This document shows positions 45,420 through 54,209 of a DNA stretch of 64,000 nt, in pieces. The stretch is from Burkholderia sp. OK233 (GTDB lineage Bacteria > Pseudomonadota > Gammaproteobacteria > Burkholderiales > Burkholderiaceae). Numbering within the stretch: the stretch's first letter is position 1; each line of letters opens with the position of its first letter. The notes below the pieces were generated by a model that was given only the letters and a program-made list of their open reading frames with translations, had not been told where the DNA came from and made no database searches. The translations under genes and the position numbers were made by a program. Where the stretch lies: contig NZ_OCSR01000002.1 in the NCBI RefSeq assembly GCF_900230185.1, positions 3,286,001 through 3,350,000 of the forward strand, read 5' to 3'.

Positions 45420-46478
45420 ATGGAACCGTTCGTCTATAACGGCCTGCCGTCACGCGTGATCTTCGGTGCGAGCAGTCTCGACCAGCTGGATCGTGAGATT
45501 GGCTTGCTCGGCGCCACGCGCGCGATCGTGTTGTCCACGCCGCAACAGCGTGCCCAGGCCGAAGCGCTGGCGGCAAGCCTCGGTTCGCGGGCGGCGGGCG
45601 TCTACGCCGAAGCCGTGATGCACGTGCCGATCGAAACCGCTCGAGCGGCCCGCGACTTCGCCACGCAGGTCGGCGCCGATTGTGCGATCGCGATAGGCGG
45701 CGGTTCGACGACGGGACTCGGCAAGGCGATCGCGCTCGAAACCTCGCTGCCGATCATCGCGATTCCGACCACGTATGCAGGCTCCGAAATGACGCCGATT
45801 TACGGGCTCACGGAAGGCGGCGTCAAAAAGACCGGCCGCGATCTGCGTGTGCTGCCGAAGACGGTGATTTACGACCCCTCGTTGACCACGTCGCTGCCGC
45901 CCGCGTTATCGCTGACGAGCGGCATCAACGCAATCGCGCACGCGGCCGAAGGGCTCTACGCCCAGGACACGAACCCGATTATCGCGCTGATGGCGGAAGA
46001 GGGTATTCGTGCACTCGGCCAAGGTCTGCCTCGGGTGATGCAACAGCCCGGCGATCTCGACGCTCGTGGTGACTGCCTCTACGGTGCGTGGCTGTGCGGC
46101 GCGGTGCTTGGCAGCGTCGGCATGGCGTTGCACCACAAGCTGTGCCATACGCTCGGCGGCACATTCAATCTACCGCACGCAGAGACACATACGATCGTGT
46201 TGCCGCATGTGCTCGCCTATAACCGCGAGGCCGCGCCTCAAGCGATGAAGCGCATTGCACGCGCACTGAATGCCGACGACGCCGCGCAAGGCGTATTCGA
46301 TCTCGCACGCGATCACGGCGCGCCTACCGCGTTGAAAGACATCGGTGTGAGCGCAACCGATCTCGACGTCGCACTTGATCTCGCGCTGAAGAACCCGTAC
46401 TGGAATCCCCGGCCGGTCGAACGAACGCCGCTACGCGCGCTGCTGGAAGCTGCCTTCGAAGGCAGACGGCCGGATTAG
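45420..46478 (+). CDS. hapF: maleylacetate reductase
   Basis: A 352-residue iron-type alcohol dehydrogenase family protein. The signature LHHKLCHTLGGTFNLPHAETH and the N-terminal FVYNGLPSRVIFGAS are characteristic of maleylacetate reductases, which reduce maleylacetate to 3-oxoadipate with NAD(P)H. The cofactor region is AIAIGGGSTTGLGKAI. It serves both ring-cleavage routes encoded here, since both give maleylacetate. Confidence 0.9.
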   Translation: MEPFVYNGLPSRVIFGASSLDQLDREIGLLGATRAIVLSTPQQRAQAEALAASLGSRAAGVYAEAVMHVPIETARAARDFATQVGADCAIAIGGGSTTGLGKAIALETSLPIIAIPTTYAGSEMTPIYGLTEGGVKKTGRDLRVLPKTVIYDPSLTTSLPPALSLTSGINAIAHAAEGLYAQDTNPIIALMAEEGIRALGQGLPRVMQQPGDLDARGDCLYGAWLCGAVLGSVGMALHHKLCHTLGGTFNLPHAETHTIVLPHVLAYNREAAPQAMKRIARALNADDAAQGVFDLARDHGAPTALKDIGVSATDLDVALDLALKNPYWNPRPVERTPLRALLEAAFEGRRPD

Positions 46479-46519
46479 CAGGAACACCCCCACTCATACA
46501 AAAAATTCAGGAGACAGCC

Positions 46520-47809
46520 ATGGACGCACATTCCTTCGATGCGAAGCGCCGCCGCTTCGTCACACTCGCCGCAGGCGGCGCGCTCGCCGTGTCATCGTCG
46601 GCACTATCGCCGCTCGTTTTTGCCGCCGGCCCGCGCACGCTGAAAATCGGCTACGTCTCGCCGCAAACCGGGCCGCTCGCGCCGTTCGGCGAGGCCGACC
46701 GCTTTACGATCCAGCAGATGCAGACGGCGCTGAAGAACGGCATTGTGATCGGCGGCAAAACCTATCCGGTGTCGATTGTCGTCAAGGACAGCCAGTCGAA
46801 CCCCAATCGCGCCGGCGAAGTCGCCAACGATCTGATCCTGAAGGACAAGGTCGACATCATGCTCGTCTCCGGTACGCCCGAGACCGCGAATCCGGTCAGC
46901 GATGCGTGTGAGCTGAACGAGATGCCCTGTGTGTCGACGGTGGTGCCTTGGCAGCCCTGGTTCTTCGGCAGAAAGGGCGATCCGAAGAAAGGCTTCCGCT
47001 TCACCTATCACTTCTTCTGGGGACTCGAGGACGTGATCACCGTCTACACCGGCATGTGGCAGGCGGTGCAGACCAATCACAGCGTCGGCGGTCTGTTTCC
47101 GAACGACGGCGACGGCAACGCCTGGGGTGACGCGAAACTTGGCTTCCCGCCCGTGCTCGCGCAAAAGGGCTTCACGCTGAAGGACCCGGGTCGCTTCCAG
47201 AGCATGACGCAGGACTTCTCCGCGCAGATTTCGTCGTTCAAACAGGCGAATACGCAGATCGTGACCGGCGTCGTGATTCCACCCGACGCGAAGAACTTCC
47301 TCGTTCAGGCGCGTCAGCAAGGACTGAAGCCCAAAGTCATTTCGATCGGTAAGGCACTGCTGTTTCCCACTTCGATCGAAGCGCTCGGCGACCTCGGAGA
47401 TGGCCTCTCCACCGAGGTGTGGTGGTCGCCGTCGCATCCGTTCAAGTCGTCGTTGACGGGACAAAGTGCGCGGCAAGTCGCGGACGACTACGAGCGCATC
47501 ACGTCGAAACAATGGACGCAACCGATTGGCTTCGCGCATGCATTGTTCGAAATCGCCGTCGATGCGTTAAAGCGCGCGAAAGATATCGACTCGAATGAAG
47601 CGATCCGCGACGCAGTGGCGGCGACGAAGCTCGATACGCTGGTCGGTCATGTCGCGTGGGGCAGCGGGCCGGTAAAGAACGTCGCGAAGACGCCTTTGGT
47701 AGGCGGTCAATGGGTGAAGGGGCAGAAGCATCGCTTCGACCTCGCCATCGTCAACAACCAGCTCGCGCCGAACGTGCCGCTGTCCGGCCCGCTCAAGCTG
47801 ATCGCGTGA
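46520..47809 (+). CDS. ABC-transporter periplasmic substrate-binding protein
   Basis: A 429-residue Leu/Ile/Val-binding-family protein with a twin-arginine-like signal (KRRRFVTLAAGGALAVSSSAL, cleavage near VFAAG). The mature part starts TLKIGYVSPQTGPLAPFGE, typical of type I periplasmic binding folds. An AGGAGA ribosome site precedes the ATG. Its location inside an aromatic cluster suggests it binds an aromatic or amide compound rather than branched amino acids; the ligand is unknown. Confidence 0.88.
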   Translation: MDAHSFDAKRRRFVTLAAGGALAVSSSALSPLVFAAGPRTLKIGYVSPQTGPLAPFGEADRFTIQQMQTALKNGIVIGGKTYPVSIVVKDSQSNPNRAGEVANDLILKDKVDIMLVSGTPETANPVSDACELNEMPCVSTVVPWQPWFFGRKGDPKKGFRFTYHFFWGLEDVITVYTGMWQAVQTNHSVGGLFPNDGDGNAWGDAKLGFPPVLAQKGFTLKDPGRFQSMTQDFSAQISSFKQANTQIVTGVVIPPDAKNFLVQARQQGLKPKVISIGKALLFPTSIEALGDLGDGLSTEVWWSPSHPFKSSLTGQSARQVADDYERITSKQWTQPIGFAHALFEIAVDALKRAKDIDSNEAIRDAVAATKLDTLVGHVAWGSGPVKNVAKTPLVGGQWVKGQKHRFDLAIVNNQLAPNVPLSGPLKLIA

Positions 47810-47829
47810 ACGCATAGCGGAGAGCGGTG

Positions 47830-48552
47830 ATGAACCCAGTTCTCAGATTAACCGGCGTGTCGAAGCGTTATGGCGCGCTGCAGGTGACCGACGACATCAG
47901 CTTCGCGGTCGAACGCGGCGAAACCTACGGCATTCTCGGCCCGAACGGTGCGGGCAAGACCACGCTTTTCAACCTCGTCAGCGGTGACGTGCGGCCAGAT
48001 CAGGGCAGTGTCGAATTCGACGGCGCGGATGTGAACCACTTGCCACCGCATCGCCGGTGCGCGGCGGGGATCGGCCGCTCGTATCAGGTGCCGCGTCCGT
48101 TCGGCGGCATGACGGTATTCGAAAACCTGCTGGTCGGCGCGACCTTCGGCGGCGAACTGGCCGAGCACGCCGCCTACGACGTCTGCATGGATGTGCTCGA
48201 ACGCACGGGTCTCAAAGCGCGTGCTAACCAGTTGGCCGGCACGCTGGGCCTGTTGGACCGCAAGCGCCTCGAACTGGCTCGCGCATTGGCCACGCAACCG
48301 CAGTTGTTGCTGCTGGATGAAATTGCAGGCGGCCTGACCGAACCCGAAACGCACGAACTCGTCGACGAGATTCGTCGCGTGAAAGAGGCGGGCGTGACGA
48401 TCGTGTGGATCGAACACGTCGTGCATGCATTGCTCGCGGTGGCTGACAGGCTGCTCGTCATCAACTTCGGCAAACGGCTTGCTGAAGGCCTGCCTGGCGC
48501 CGTGATGGACGACCCCGAAGTGCGGCGCGTGTACCTCGGACTGGAGGCATGA
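47830..48552 (+). CDS. ABC-transporter ATPase, LivG type
   Basis: A 240-residue ATPase. Walker A GPNGAGKTTLFNLVSGD, the signature region LGLLDRKRLELARALATQ with a diverged motif in place of LSGGQ, Walker B LLLLDEIAGGL, and the H-loop WIEHVVHAL are present. It starts 20 bases after the binding-protein gene (GTG at 47827 adjacent) and its stop overlaps the next ATPase gene. Confidence 0.9.
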   Translation: MNPVLRLTGVSKRYGALQVTDDISFAVERGETYGILGPNGAGKTTLFNLVSGDVRPDQGSVEFDGADVNHLPPHRRCAAGIGRSYQVPRPFGGMTVFENLLVGATFGGELAEHAAYDVCMDVLERTGLKARANQLAGTLGLLDRKRLELARALATQPQLLLLDEIAGGLTEPETHELVDEIRRVKEAGVTIVWIEHVVHALLAVADRLLVINFGKRLAEGLPGAVMDDPEVRRVYLGLEA

Positions 48553-49265
48553 CCATGTCGGCATTACTGGAGACTCGCGCGCTGAGCGCGTTTTACGGCG
48601 ACTTCCAGGCGCTGTTCGGCATCGACGTGACGGTGGCGCCCGGCGAGGTGATCGCGCTGATCGGTTCGAACGGCGCGGGCAAGTCGACCTTTCTGAAATC
48701 GGTGGCGGGCCTGCTGCGCCCCCGTTCCGCCGGGCAGATCCTGTATCGCGGCGAGCCGGTCGGCGACGCGGCTGCGGCGAGTATTGTTGGCAAGGGCCTC
48801 GCGCTGGTGCCGGAAGGGCGGCGTCTGTTTGCGAGCCTGAGCGTCGAGGAAAACCTGTTGCTTGGCGCATTTTCCAAGCGGCCCGGCCGCTGGAACCTGC
48901 AAAGCGTCTACTCGCTGTTTCCGGCGTTGCGCGAGCGTCGTCACCATGCGGCCACCGCCTTGTCGGGTGGTCAGCAGCAGATGGTCGCGATCGGTCGCGC
49001 GCTGATGAGCAATCCCGATCTCCTGATGTGCGACGAACTTTCGCTCGGCCTCGCGCCGGTGATCGTGCGCGAGATCTATGCGGCGTTGCCCGCGATTGTC
49101 GCTGACGGCATGAGTGCGATCGTCGTCGAGCAGGACGTGCAACTGGCGCGCCGCGTGTCGTCGCGTTTCTATTGCTTCCAGGAAGGGCGCGTGTCGCTGG
49201 CGGGCGTATCGGCCGAGGTGTCGGACGAGGCCATCACGCAGGCGTATTTTGGAGCAGTCGCATGA
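48549..49265 (+). CDS. ABC-transporter ATPase, LivF type
   Basis: A 238-residue ATPase with Walker A GSNGAGKSTFLKSVAG, signature ALSGGQQQMVAIGRAL, Walker B LLMCDELSLGLAP and switch VVEQDVQLA. Its ATG overlaps the previous stop (ATGA), and its own stop overlaps the first permease gene, so translation of the set is coupled. Confidence 0.92.
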   Translation: MTMSALLETRALSAFYGDFQALFGIDVTVAPGEVIALIGSNGAGKSTFLKSVAGLLRPRSAGQILYRGEPVGDAAAASIVGKGLALVPEGRRLFASLSVEENLLLGAFSKRPGRWNLQSVYSLFPALRERRHHAATALSGGQQQMVAIGRALMSNPDLLMCDELSLGLAPVIVREIYAALPAIVADGMSAIVVEQDVQLARRVSSRFYCFQEGRVSLAGVSAEVSDEAITQAYFGAVA

Positions 49266-50128
49266 ACACGTTCATCAATATCGTCGTGCAAGGCGTGCTG
49301 CTCGGCGCGCTGTATGGGCTCTTCGCGATGGGGCAATCGCTGGTATTCGGTGTGATGCGGCTCACCAACACCGCGCATGGCGACTTCATCGTGCTGCTGG
49401 TGTTCGTGCTGTTCGCCCTGACGAACTACGCGCATCTGCCGCTCGCCGTGTCGCTGGTTCTGCTGCTCGTGATCGCGTTTGGCGCGGGTTACGCGGTGCA
49501 GTACACGATCCTCAACCGGGTGAGCAGCCGGGATCCGCTGCCTTCGCTGATCGTCACGTTCGGACTGTCGATCGTGATTCAGAACGTATTGCAACAGGTG
49601 TTCTCCGCCGACCCGCGTTCGATCGCAACGGGCAGCTTCGAGTCGCAGAGCCTCACGCTCGCGGGCGGCATCGCGCTCGGCTATCTGCCGCTCGTCACTT
49701 TGGTCGTCACCACCGCTTTAGCTTTTGCCATGCAGTGGCTGTTCGGTCGCACGCCGCTTGGCCGCGCGTTTCGCGCCACCTCGGATGACCGCGAGATCGT
49801 GCAACTGATGGGTGTCTCCTATCGCCGCACCTATGCGCTGGCGATGGGCATTGCGTTCGTGCTGATCGCGGTCGCCGCCGCGCTGTATTCGATGCGCACC
49901 GCGGTCTCCCCGACCGATGGCCCGGCGTTGCTGCTGTACGCGTTCGAAGCGGTGATCATCGGCGGAATGGGCTCGTTCTGGGGCACCTTCGTCGGCGGCA
50001 TGGCGCTCGGTATTGCGCAGCAGGTGGGCTTTTATTTCGATCCCGGCTGGGGTATCTGGCTTGGCCACGTGGTGTTTCTCGGCGTGCTGGTGGCCCGGCC
50101 GCAGGGCTTGCTGCCCAAAACCGCATAG
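49262..50128 (+). CDS. ABC-transporter permease, LivH type
   Basis: A 288-residue inner-membrane permease with about eight hydrophobic segments. It begins MNTFINIVVQGVLLGALYGL and has the family loop EAVIIGGMGSFWGTFVGG near 235-255. The ATG overlaps the LivF-type stop. Confidence 0.9.
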   Translation: MNTFINIVVQGVLLGALYGLFAMGQSLVFGVMRLTNTAHGDFIVLLVFVLFALTNYAHLPLAVSLVLLLVIAFGAGYAVQYTILNRVSSRDPLPSLIVTFGLSIVIQNVLQQVFSADPRSIATGSFESQSLTLAGGIALGYLPLVTLVVTTALAFAMQWLFGRTPLGRAFRATSDDREIVQLMGVSYRRTYALAMGIAFVLIAVAAALYSMRTAVSPTDGPALLLYAFEAVIIGGMGSFWGTFVGGMALGIAQQVGFYFDPGWGIWLGHVVFLGVLVARPQGLLPKTA

Positions 50129-50137
50129 AGGCTCGAC

Positions 50138-51244
50138 ATGACGATGCATATGAACCGGCCCGCAGGGGGCTTCGAAGTGCGGCGCGCGACGCGTGCGAGC
50201 CGCGTAGCGATGATCGTGCTGCTGATCGTCGCGCTGGCGGTGGCGAGCGCGCCATGGTGGGCCGGACGCGATGCGATGCGCGACTTCGTGCAGCTCGCGT
50301 CGTATCTGGTGTTCGCGTTGATGTGGAATCTGCTGGCGGGCTATGGCGGGATGGTGTCGATCGGGCAGCAGGCGTTCTTCGGCATCGGCGGCTACGGGAT
50401 GCTGATTCTCGCCAACTACTGCGGGATTTCGCCATTCGTCGCTGTGCCGATCGCGGCGGGAATCGCGACGGTCGTGGCGATTCCTGTATCGATGGTGGCG
50501 TTCCGGCTGGACGGCGGCTACTTCGCAATCGGCACCTGGGTGATTGCGGAAGTGTTCCGGCTGACGGTGGCGAACGTGCCGGTACTGGGCGGTGGTTCGG
50601 GCACCAGCCTCACCGCGCTGCAGGACGTGCCGCGTGCGCTGCGCGAATCGCTGACGTTATGGCTTGCTTTGGCCATTGTCGCGGCGGCGATCGGTCTGCT
50701 GTATCTGTTCCTGCGCTCCAAAGCCGGTCTCGCGTTGACCGCGATGCGCGACAACGCCGTGGCGGCAAGCAGTCAGGGTGTCGACGTGAAGCGTGCGCGG
50801 CTACTCGTCTATCTGGTATCCGCGTGCGGGACGGCGTTGGCCGGTGGCCTGTATTTCGTCGGCAATCTGCGTATCTCGCCGGACGCGGCGTTCTCGGTGA
50901 ACTGGACGGCGTTCGGCATTTTTATCGTGATGATCGGCGGCCTGGGCACGCTCGAAGGGCCGATTGTCGGCGCGCTGATTTTCTTCGTCCTGAACCAGTT
51001 CCTCTCCGACTTCGGCACCTGGTATCTGATCGGGCTCGGCGCGCTGGCGATCGTCGTGACGATGTTCTTTCCGCAAGGACTGTGGGGCTTCGTATCGCGC
51101 CGCTACGGACTGCAATTGTTTCCCGTGGGACGGCGTGTCGTGTTCGTCGACGCCGGCGCCTCACAGCAGGATTCACAGCAAGCTTCGCCGGACGATGCAT
51201 CGACCGATTCCGTCGAGACACCGTCGGCTCCCCATCGCGCATGA
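50138..51244 (+). CDS. ABC-transporter permease, LivM type
   Basis: A 368-residue permease with about nine membrane segments (residues 20-315), the LivM pattern MVSIGQQAFFGIGGYGMLIL and the EAA-like loop MIGGLGTLEGPIVGA. The last 35 residues after QLFPVGRRVVFVDAG are polar and Ser/Gln-rich, unusual for the family; this tail is where the second copy of the dyad repeat lies (51198-51233). It starts nine bases after the LivH-type gene. Confidence 0.9.
   Translation: MTMHMNRPAGGFEVRRATRASRVAMIVLLIVALAVASAPWWAGRDAMRDFVQLASYLVFALMWNLLAGYGGMVSIGQQAFFGIGGYGMLILANYCGISPFVAVPIAAGIATVVAIPVSMVAFRLDGGYFAIGTWVIAEVFRLTVANVPVLGGGSGTSLTALQDVPRALRESLTLWLALAIVAAAIGLLYLFLRSKAGLALTAMRDNAVAASSQGVDVKRARLLVYLVSACGTALAGGLYFVGNLRISPDAAFSVNWTAFGIFIVMIGGLGTLEGPIVGALIFFVLNQFLSDFGTWYLIGLGALAIVVTMFFPQGLWGFVSRRYGLQLFPVGRRVVFVDAGASQQDSQQASPDDASTDSVETPSAPHRA
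51198..51233 (+). repeat. dyad-containing repeat, copy 2
   Basis: This block in the 3' end of the LivM-type gene matches 41074-41109 with four differences and has core TCGAC-N7-GTCGA (51200-51216). It ends about 20 bases before the hydroxyquinol dioxygenase start. The position fits an internal operator, though it also codes the polar tail of the permease. Confidence 0.55.
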
Positions 51245-51252
51245 GGTCGACA

Positions 51253-52116
51253 ATGAACGACGAAACCATTCATCCCTTGACGCAGAACGTGCTCAGGACG
51301 TTTGCCGACTTCACCGATCCGCGACTCAAGCAGATCATGACCGCGCTGGTCAAGCATCTGCATGCGTTTGCCAGCGAGGTTGAACTGACCGGCGAGGAGT
51401 GGCGTCGCGGCATTGAATTCCTGACAGCGACCGGCAACAAGTGCAGCGGCATTCGCCAGGAGTTCATCCTGCTGTCGGACACGCTTGGCCTGTCGATCAT
51501 GGTCGACGCGATCAATCACGAGCGCGCAGGCGACACGACCGAGAGCAGCCTGCTCGGCCCGTTCTACCGAGAGGGAGCCAGGGACGAGGCCTTTGGCGCC
51601 AACATTGCGCGCACCGAAGGCGAGCCGACGCTGATTCACGGCCGTCTCGTCGACGAACGTGGCGCACCGGTGTCCGGCGCATTGATCGAGGTGTGGGAGA
51701 CGGCCAATAACGGCATGTACGAAGGCCAGGACCCCGATCAGCCTGAGAGCAATCTACGCGGCAAATTCCGTTCTGGACCGAACGGCGAATACGCATTCAG
51801 AACCATCAAGCCGACCAGCTATCCGATTCCGACCGATGGCCCGGTCGGACAGATGTTGCTCGCGACCGGACGTCATCCGATGCGGCCCGCTCATATCCAC
51901 TTCCTGATCGAGGCGCCCGGCTACGAGACGCTCACCACCGCGCTGTATTCCGCCGGTGACCCGTATGTCGACTCCGACGCGGTATTCGGCGCGAAGCCGT
52001 CGCTGGTAATCGACTACGTGTCGAACGACAGCACGGCGGCCGCCAAAGAATGGGATTTGCCGAGCCCATTCTTCGAAGTCCAGCGCGACTTCGTGATGAG
52101 TCGACGACTCGCGTGA
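51253..52116 (+). CDS. hydroxyquinol 1,2-dioxygenase (intradiol)
   Basis: A 287-residue intradiol dioxygenase that opens 1,2,4-trihydroxybenzene to maleylacetate. An N-terminal helical dimer domain (LTQNVLRTFADFTDPRLKQI) is followed by the beta-sandwich with ESSLLGPFYREGA, the Tyr ligand region NGEYAFRTIKPTSYPIPTDGP, and His ligands in RPAHIHFLIEAPGY. Length and motifs fit the hydroxyquinol rather than catechol branch. The ATG at 51253 follows GAGG. Together with maleylacetate reductase it makes a second lower route. Confidence 0.88.
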   Translation: MNDETIHPLTQNVLRTFADFTDPRLKQIMTALVKHLHAFASEVELTGEEWRRGIEFLTATGNKCSGIRQEFILLSDTLGLSIMVDAINHERAGDTTESSLLGPFYREGARDEAFGANIARTEGEPTLIHGRLVDERGAPVSGALIEVWETANNGMYEGQDPDQPESNLRGKFRSGPNGEYAFRTIKPTSYPIPTDGPVGQMLLATGRHPMRPAHIHFLIEAPGYETLTTALYSAGDPYVDSDAVFGAKPSLVIDYVSNDSTAAAKEWDLPSPFFEVQRDFVMSRRLA

Positions 52117-52128
52117 GGAGGGCACGTC

Positions 52129-52497
52129 ATGAATGCGGCGAGTCTCGAACCTCAAGCGGGTTTTCTGTGCGCGCTCGACGATATCCCGGACGGCGGCGCG
52201 CTGGAAATTGCCGCTGAGCAAGCCGGTGCCCCTGGCATCGTCGTGGTGCGCCGGGGCGACGACGCCTGGGCTTATCGCAACGTCTGCCCGCACTTTTCGA
52301 TTCCGCTGAATTACGAGCCGAACACGTTCTGGGCCTACGACGCCGAATTGCTGATGTGCGCGCATCACAGCGCGATGTTCCGTTTCGAAGACGGTCAGTG
52401 CATCGACGGTCCGTGTCAGGGGGCGGCGCTTACGCGCGTTGCCATTCGTATCGAGCAGCGAAACCTATTCAACAACGACGGAAGGGGACAGTCATGA
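52129..52497 (+). CDS. Rieske-type ferredoxin
   Basis: A 122-residue [2Fe-2S] protein with a GAGGAGG ribosome site. The cluster ligands are in VCPHFSIPLN and LLMCAHHSAMF (C-x-H and C-x2-H). Such small Rieske proteins pass electrons to ring hydroxylases. No oxygenase or reductase partner is in the window, so the partner enzyme must lie elsewhere or this gene is a leftover of a larger cluster. Its stop overlaps the ATG of the porin gene. Confidence 0.85.
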   Translation: MNAASLEPQAGFLCALDDIPDGGALEIAAEQAGAPGIVVVRRGDDAWAYRNVCPHFSIPLNYEPNTFWAYDAELLMCAHHSAMFRFEDGQCIDGPCQGAALTRVAIRIEQRNLFNNDGRGQS

Positions 52498-52710
52498 AAA
52501 AGACGAAGACGAAACGCTTTTCGATAGCAGGCTGCACGGTCGCTTTGATGGCGCCGGGTTTCGCAGGCGCGCAAAGCAGCGTGACACTGCAAGGCGTGAT
52601 CGATGCGGGCGTCACGTACGTGAACAACCAGCATGGCGGCGCCGCGACGCTGTTCGACAGCGGCGTGCTGTCGCCGGATTTGCTGACCTTTAAAGGCAGC
52701 GAGGACCTAG

Positions 52711-54209
52711 TCTTACTGTGTCATATAAATGCTCGTGCAATCTATTGCCACAGAGGAAGAGTGCCATCGTTGCATGAGCCGTAGTCCAAGCAGGATACGC
52801 AACGTGGTAATGGAATCAGGAACGTGGCGTTGTGCGCGCTGGACTGCCCCGAGGGATGTAATCCTGGGGAAGGGCAGGCAGCGTGCGTTCGAGGAAGTTT
52901 TTTTTATCGCGCACATCTGATTGCATCCTGAGTCGCTGGGCCATCAGAAACCCATATGCAGCGATACTCAGTGTGGCGTGGTGGTGAAAGCCACGCCAGC
53001 CTCGCCCTTCGTAATGACCGAGCCCGAACTCCTGTTTCAGGTCCTGATAGTCGCGCTCGATGCGCCAGCGCATCTTGGTCACGAACACAAGCTGCTCAAG
53101 GGTCGCCTCCTCAGGGGCGGTAGTGAGAAAGTATTTGAGCGGCTCCGTATCGCCATCAGGCCATTCAATGAGCAGCCATTCTTCGTCGCGAACGGTACTT
53201 CGCCAATAGTCGCGATGTGCGGGACGAACCCGTACGGCGGCAAAGCGAGAGGAAAGTGCTGCGTTGCTGCCTTCCCGCCAGGTTACGGTTTGCCAGGCGC
53301 TCACGGGTAATTGCATGGCCAGTTCCTTCACCGCGAGCGGTTCGTGGCCGGGCGCACGGCGCAACGATGTCGGTGGCCTGCCGCGCCCGCTCCAGGGCTC
53401 GGGCGGAAGTGGCGCCGTACCTGGCGCCCACACAGAGGTGCCAGGCCGGATCCCTACCGCGTACAACAAACCCAGTTCAGTTACGCCATCCCGGAAAGCG
53501 GTTTCGTCGCCGTACCCGGCGTCGGCCAGCACGATGCCCGGTGCAACGCCGGACGCTACAGCCTCGCGAAGTTGGGCCAGCGCAATCTGGGGCTTGGTCT
53601 CGAAAGCCAGATCGTCGGGAATGCCCGCACGACGGGCCCGCTCCCGGTCGTCAATCCATTCCTTGGGCACATACAACTGCCAGGCAATCGGCAGGCTGCC
53701 GCGTTGCGTCGCGATCGACAGGCTCACGGCGACCTGACAGTTGTCCTGTTTGCCGAGCTGCCCACAGTACTGACGTGCAACCCCGACCGAATGACGCCCC
53801 TTCTTTGGAAAACCTGTGTCGTCAACAATCCAGTAGTAGCCGGTTTCTTCAGCAGCGTGCGCGCCTAACGCGGGCATCACCCATTCGCGTACCCGCTGCA
53901 AGACCGCCCGGTCAGACCATTCTGCCTTGGCCACAAAGTGGTGGAGTGACTGGTGCTTCGCACTCGCGTGAAGTGGGTCAATATGCGCGGCCATCGGCTC
54001 GACGCTCTTGCGTGACAACGGCAATACCAGGCCCGAACAGTAGCCCTTGAGGCCGGCATGGCGATCGGCGTGCCCTAACGCCTGCGCCAGATGGTTCAAA
54101 TACGCGTCAAATTCGTCGACATCTTCTCTCATCGCGATCGCCCGAAGTCTGTATTATTCAATAGTACCAGGTATCGCTTTGATGCAAATATTTATATGAC
54201 ATAGTAAGA
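52711..54209 (-). mobile_element. IS701-family element, copy 2
   Basis: A 1499-bp element in inverse orientation to the copy at 30296-31794, flanked by CTAG on both sides (52707-52710, 54210-54213) and with the same terminal repeats. Because both porin halves still flank it, it inserted directly at this site and no inversion between the two copies has taken place since. Confidence 0.93.
52816..54132 (-). CDS. IS701-family transposase, copy 2
   Basis: 438 residues, identical in translation to the transposase of copy 1, with the same VDDTGFPKKG, LADAGYGDE and RIERDYQDLK catalytic regions. No mutations are seen, so either copy could move the other. Confidence 0.93.
   Translation of the reverse strand: MREDVDEFDAYLNHLAQALGHADRHAGLKGYCSGLVLPLSRKSVEPMAAHIDPLHASAKHQSLHHFVAKAEWSDRAVLQRVREWVMPALGAHAAEETGYYWIVDDTGFPKKGRHSVGVARQYCGQLGKQDNCQVAVSLSIATQRGSLPIAWQLYVPKEWIDDRERARRAGIPDDLAFETKPQIALAQLREAVASGVAPGIVLADAGYGDETAFRDGVTELGLLYAVGIRPGTSVWAPGTAPLPPEPWSGRGRPPTSLRRAPGHEPLAVKELAMQLPVSAWQTVTWREGSNAALSSRFAAVRVRPAHRDYWRSTVRDEEWLLIEWPDGDTEPLKYFLTTAPEEATLEQLVFVTKMRWRIERDYQDLKQEFGLGHYEGRGWRGFHHHATLSIAAYGFLMAQRLRMQSDVRDKKNFLERTLPALPQDYIPRGSPARTTPRS

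Noticed and set aside
30296..54209. Composite transposon carrying the catabolic genes between two IS701 copies
   Set aside because: Each copy has its own CTAG duplication and copy 2 interrupts a gene whose halves both remain, so the copies inserted independently.
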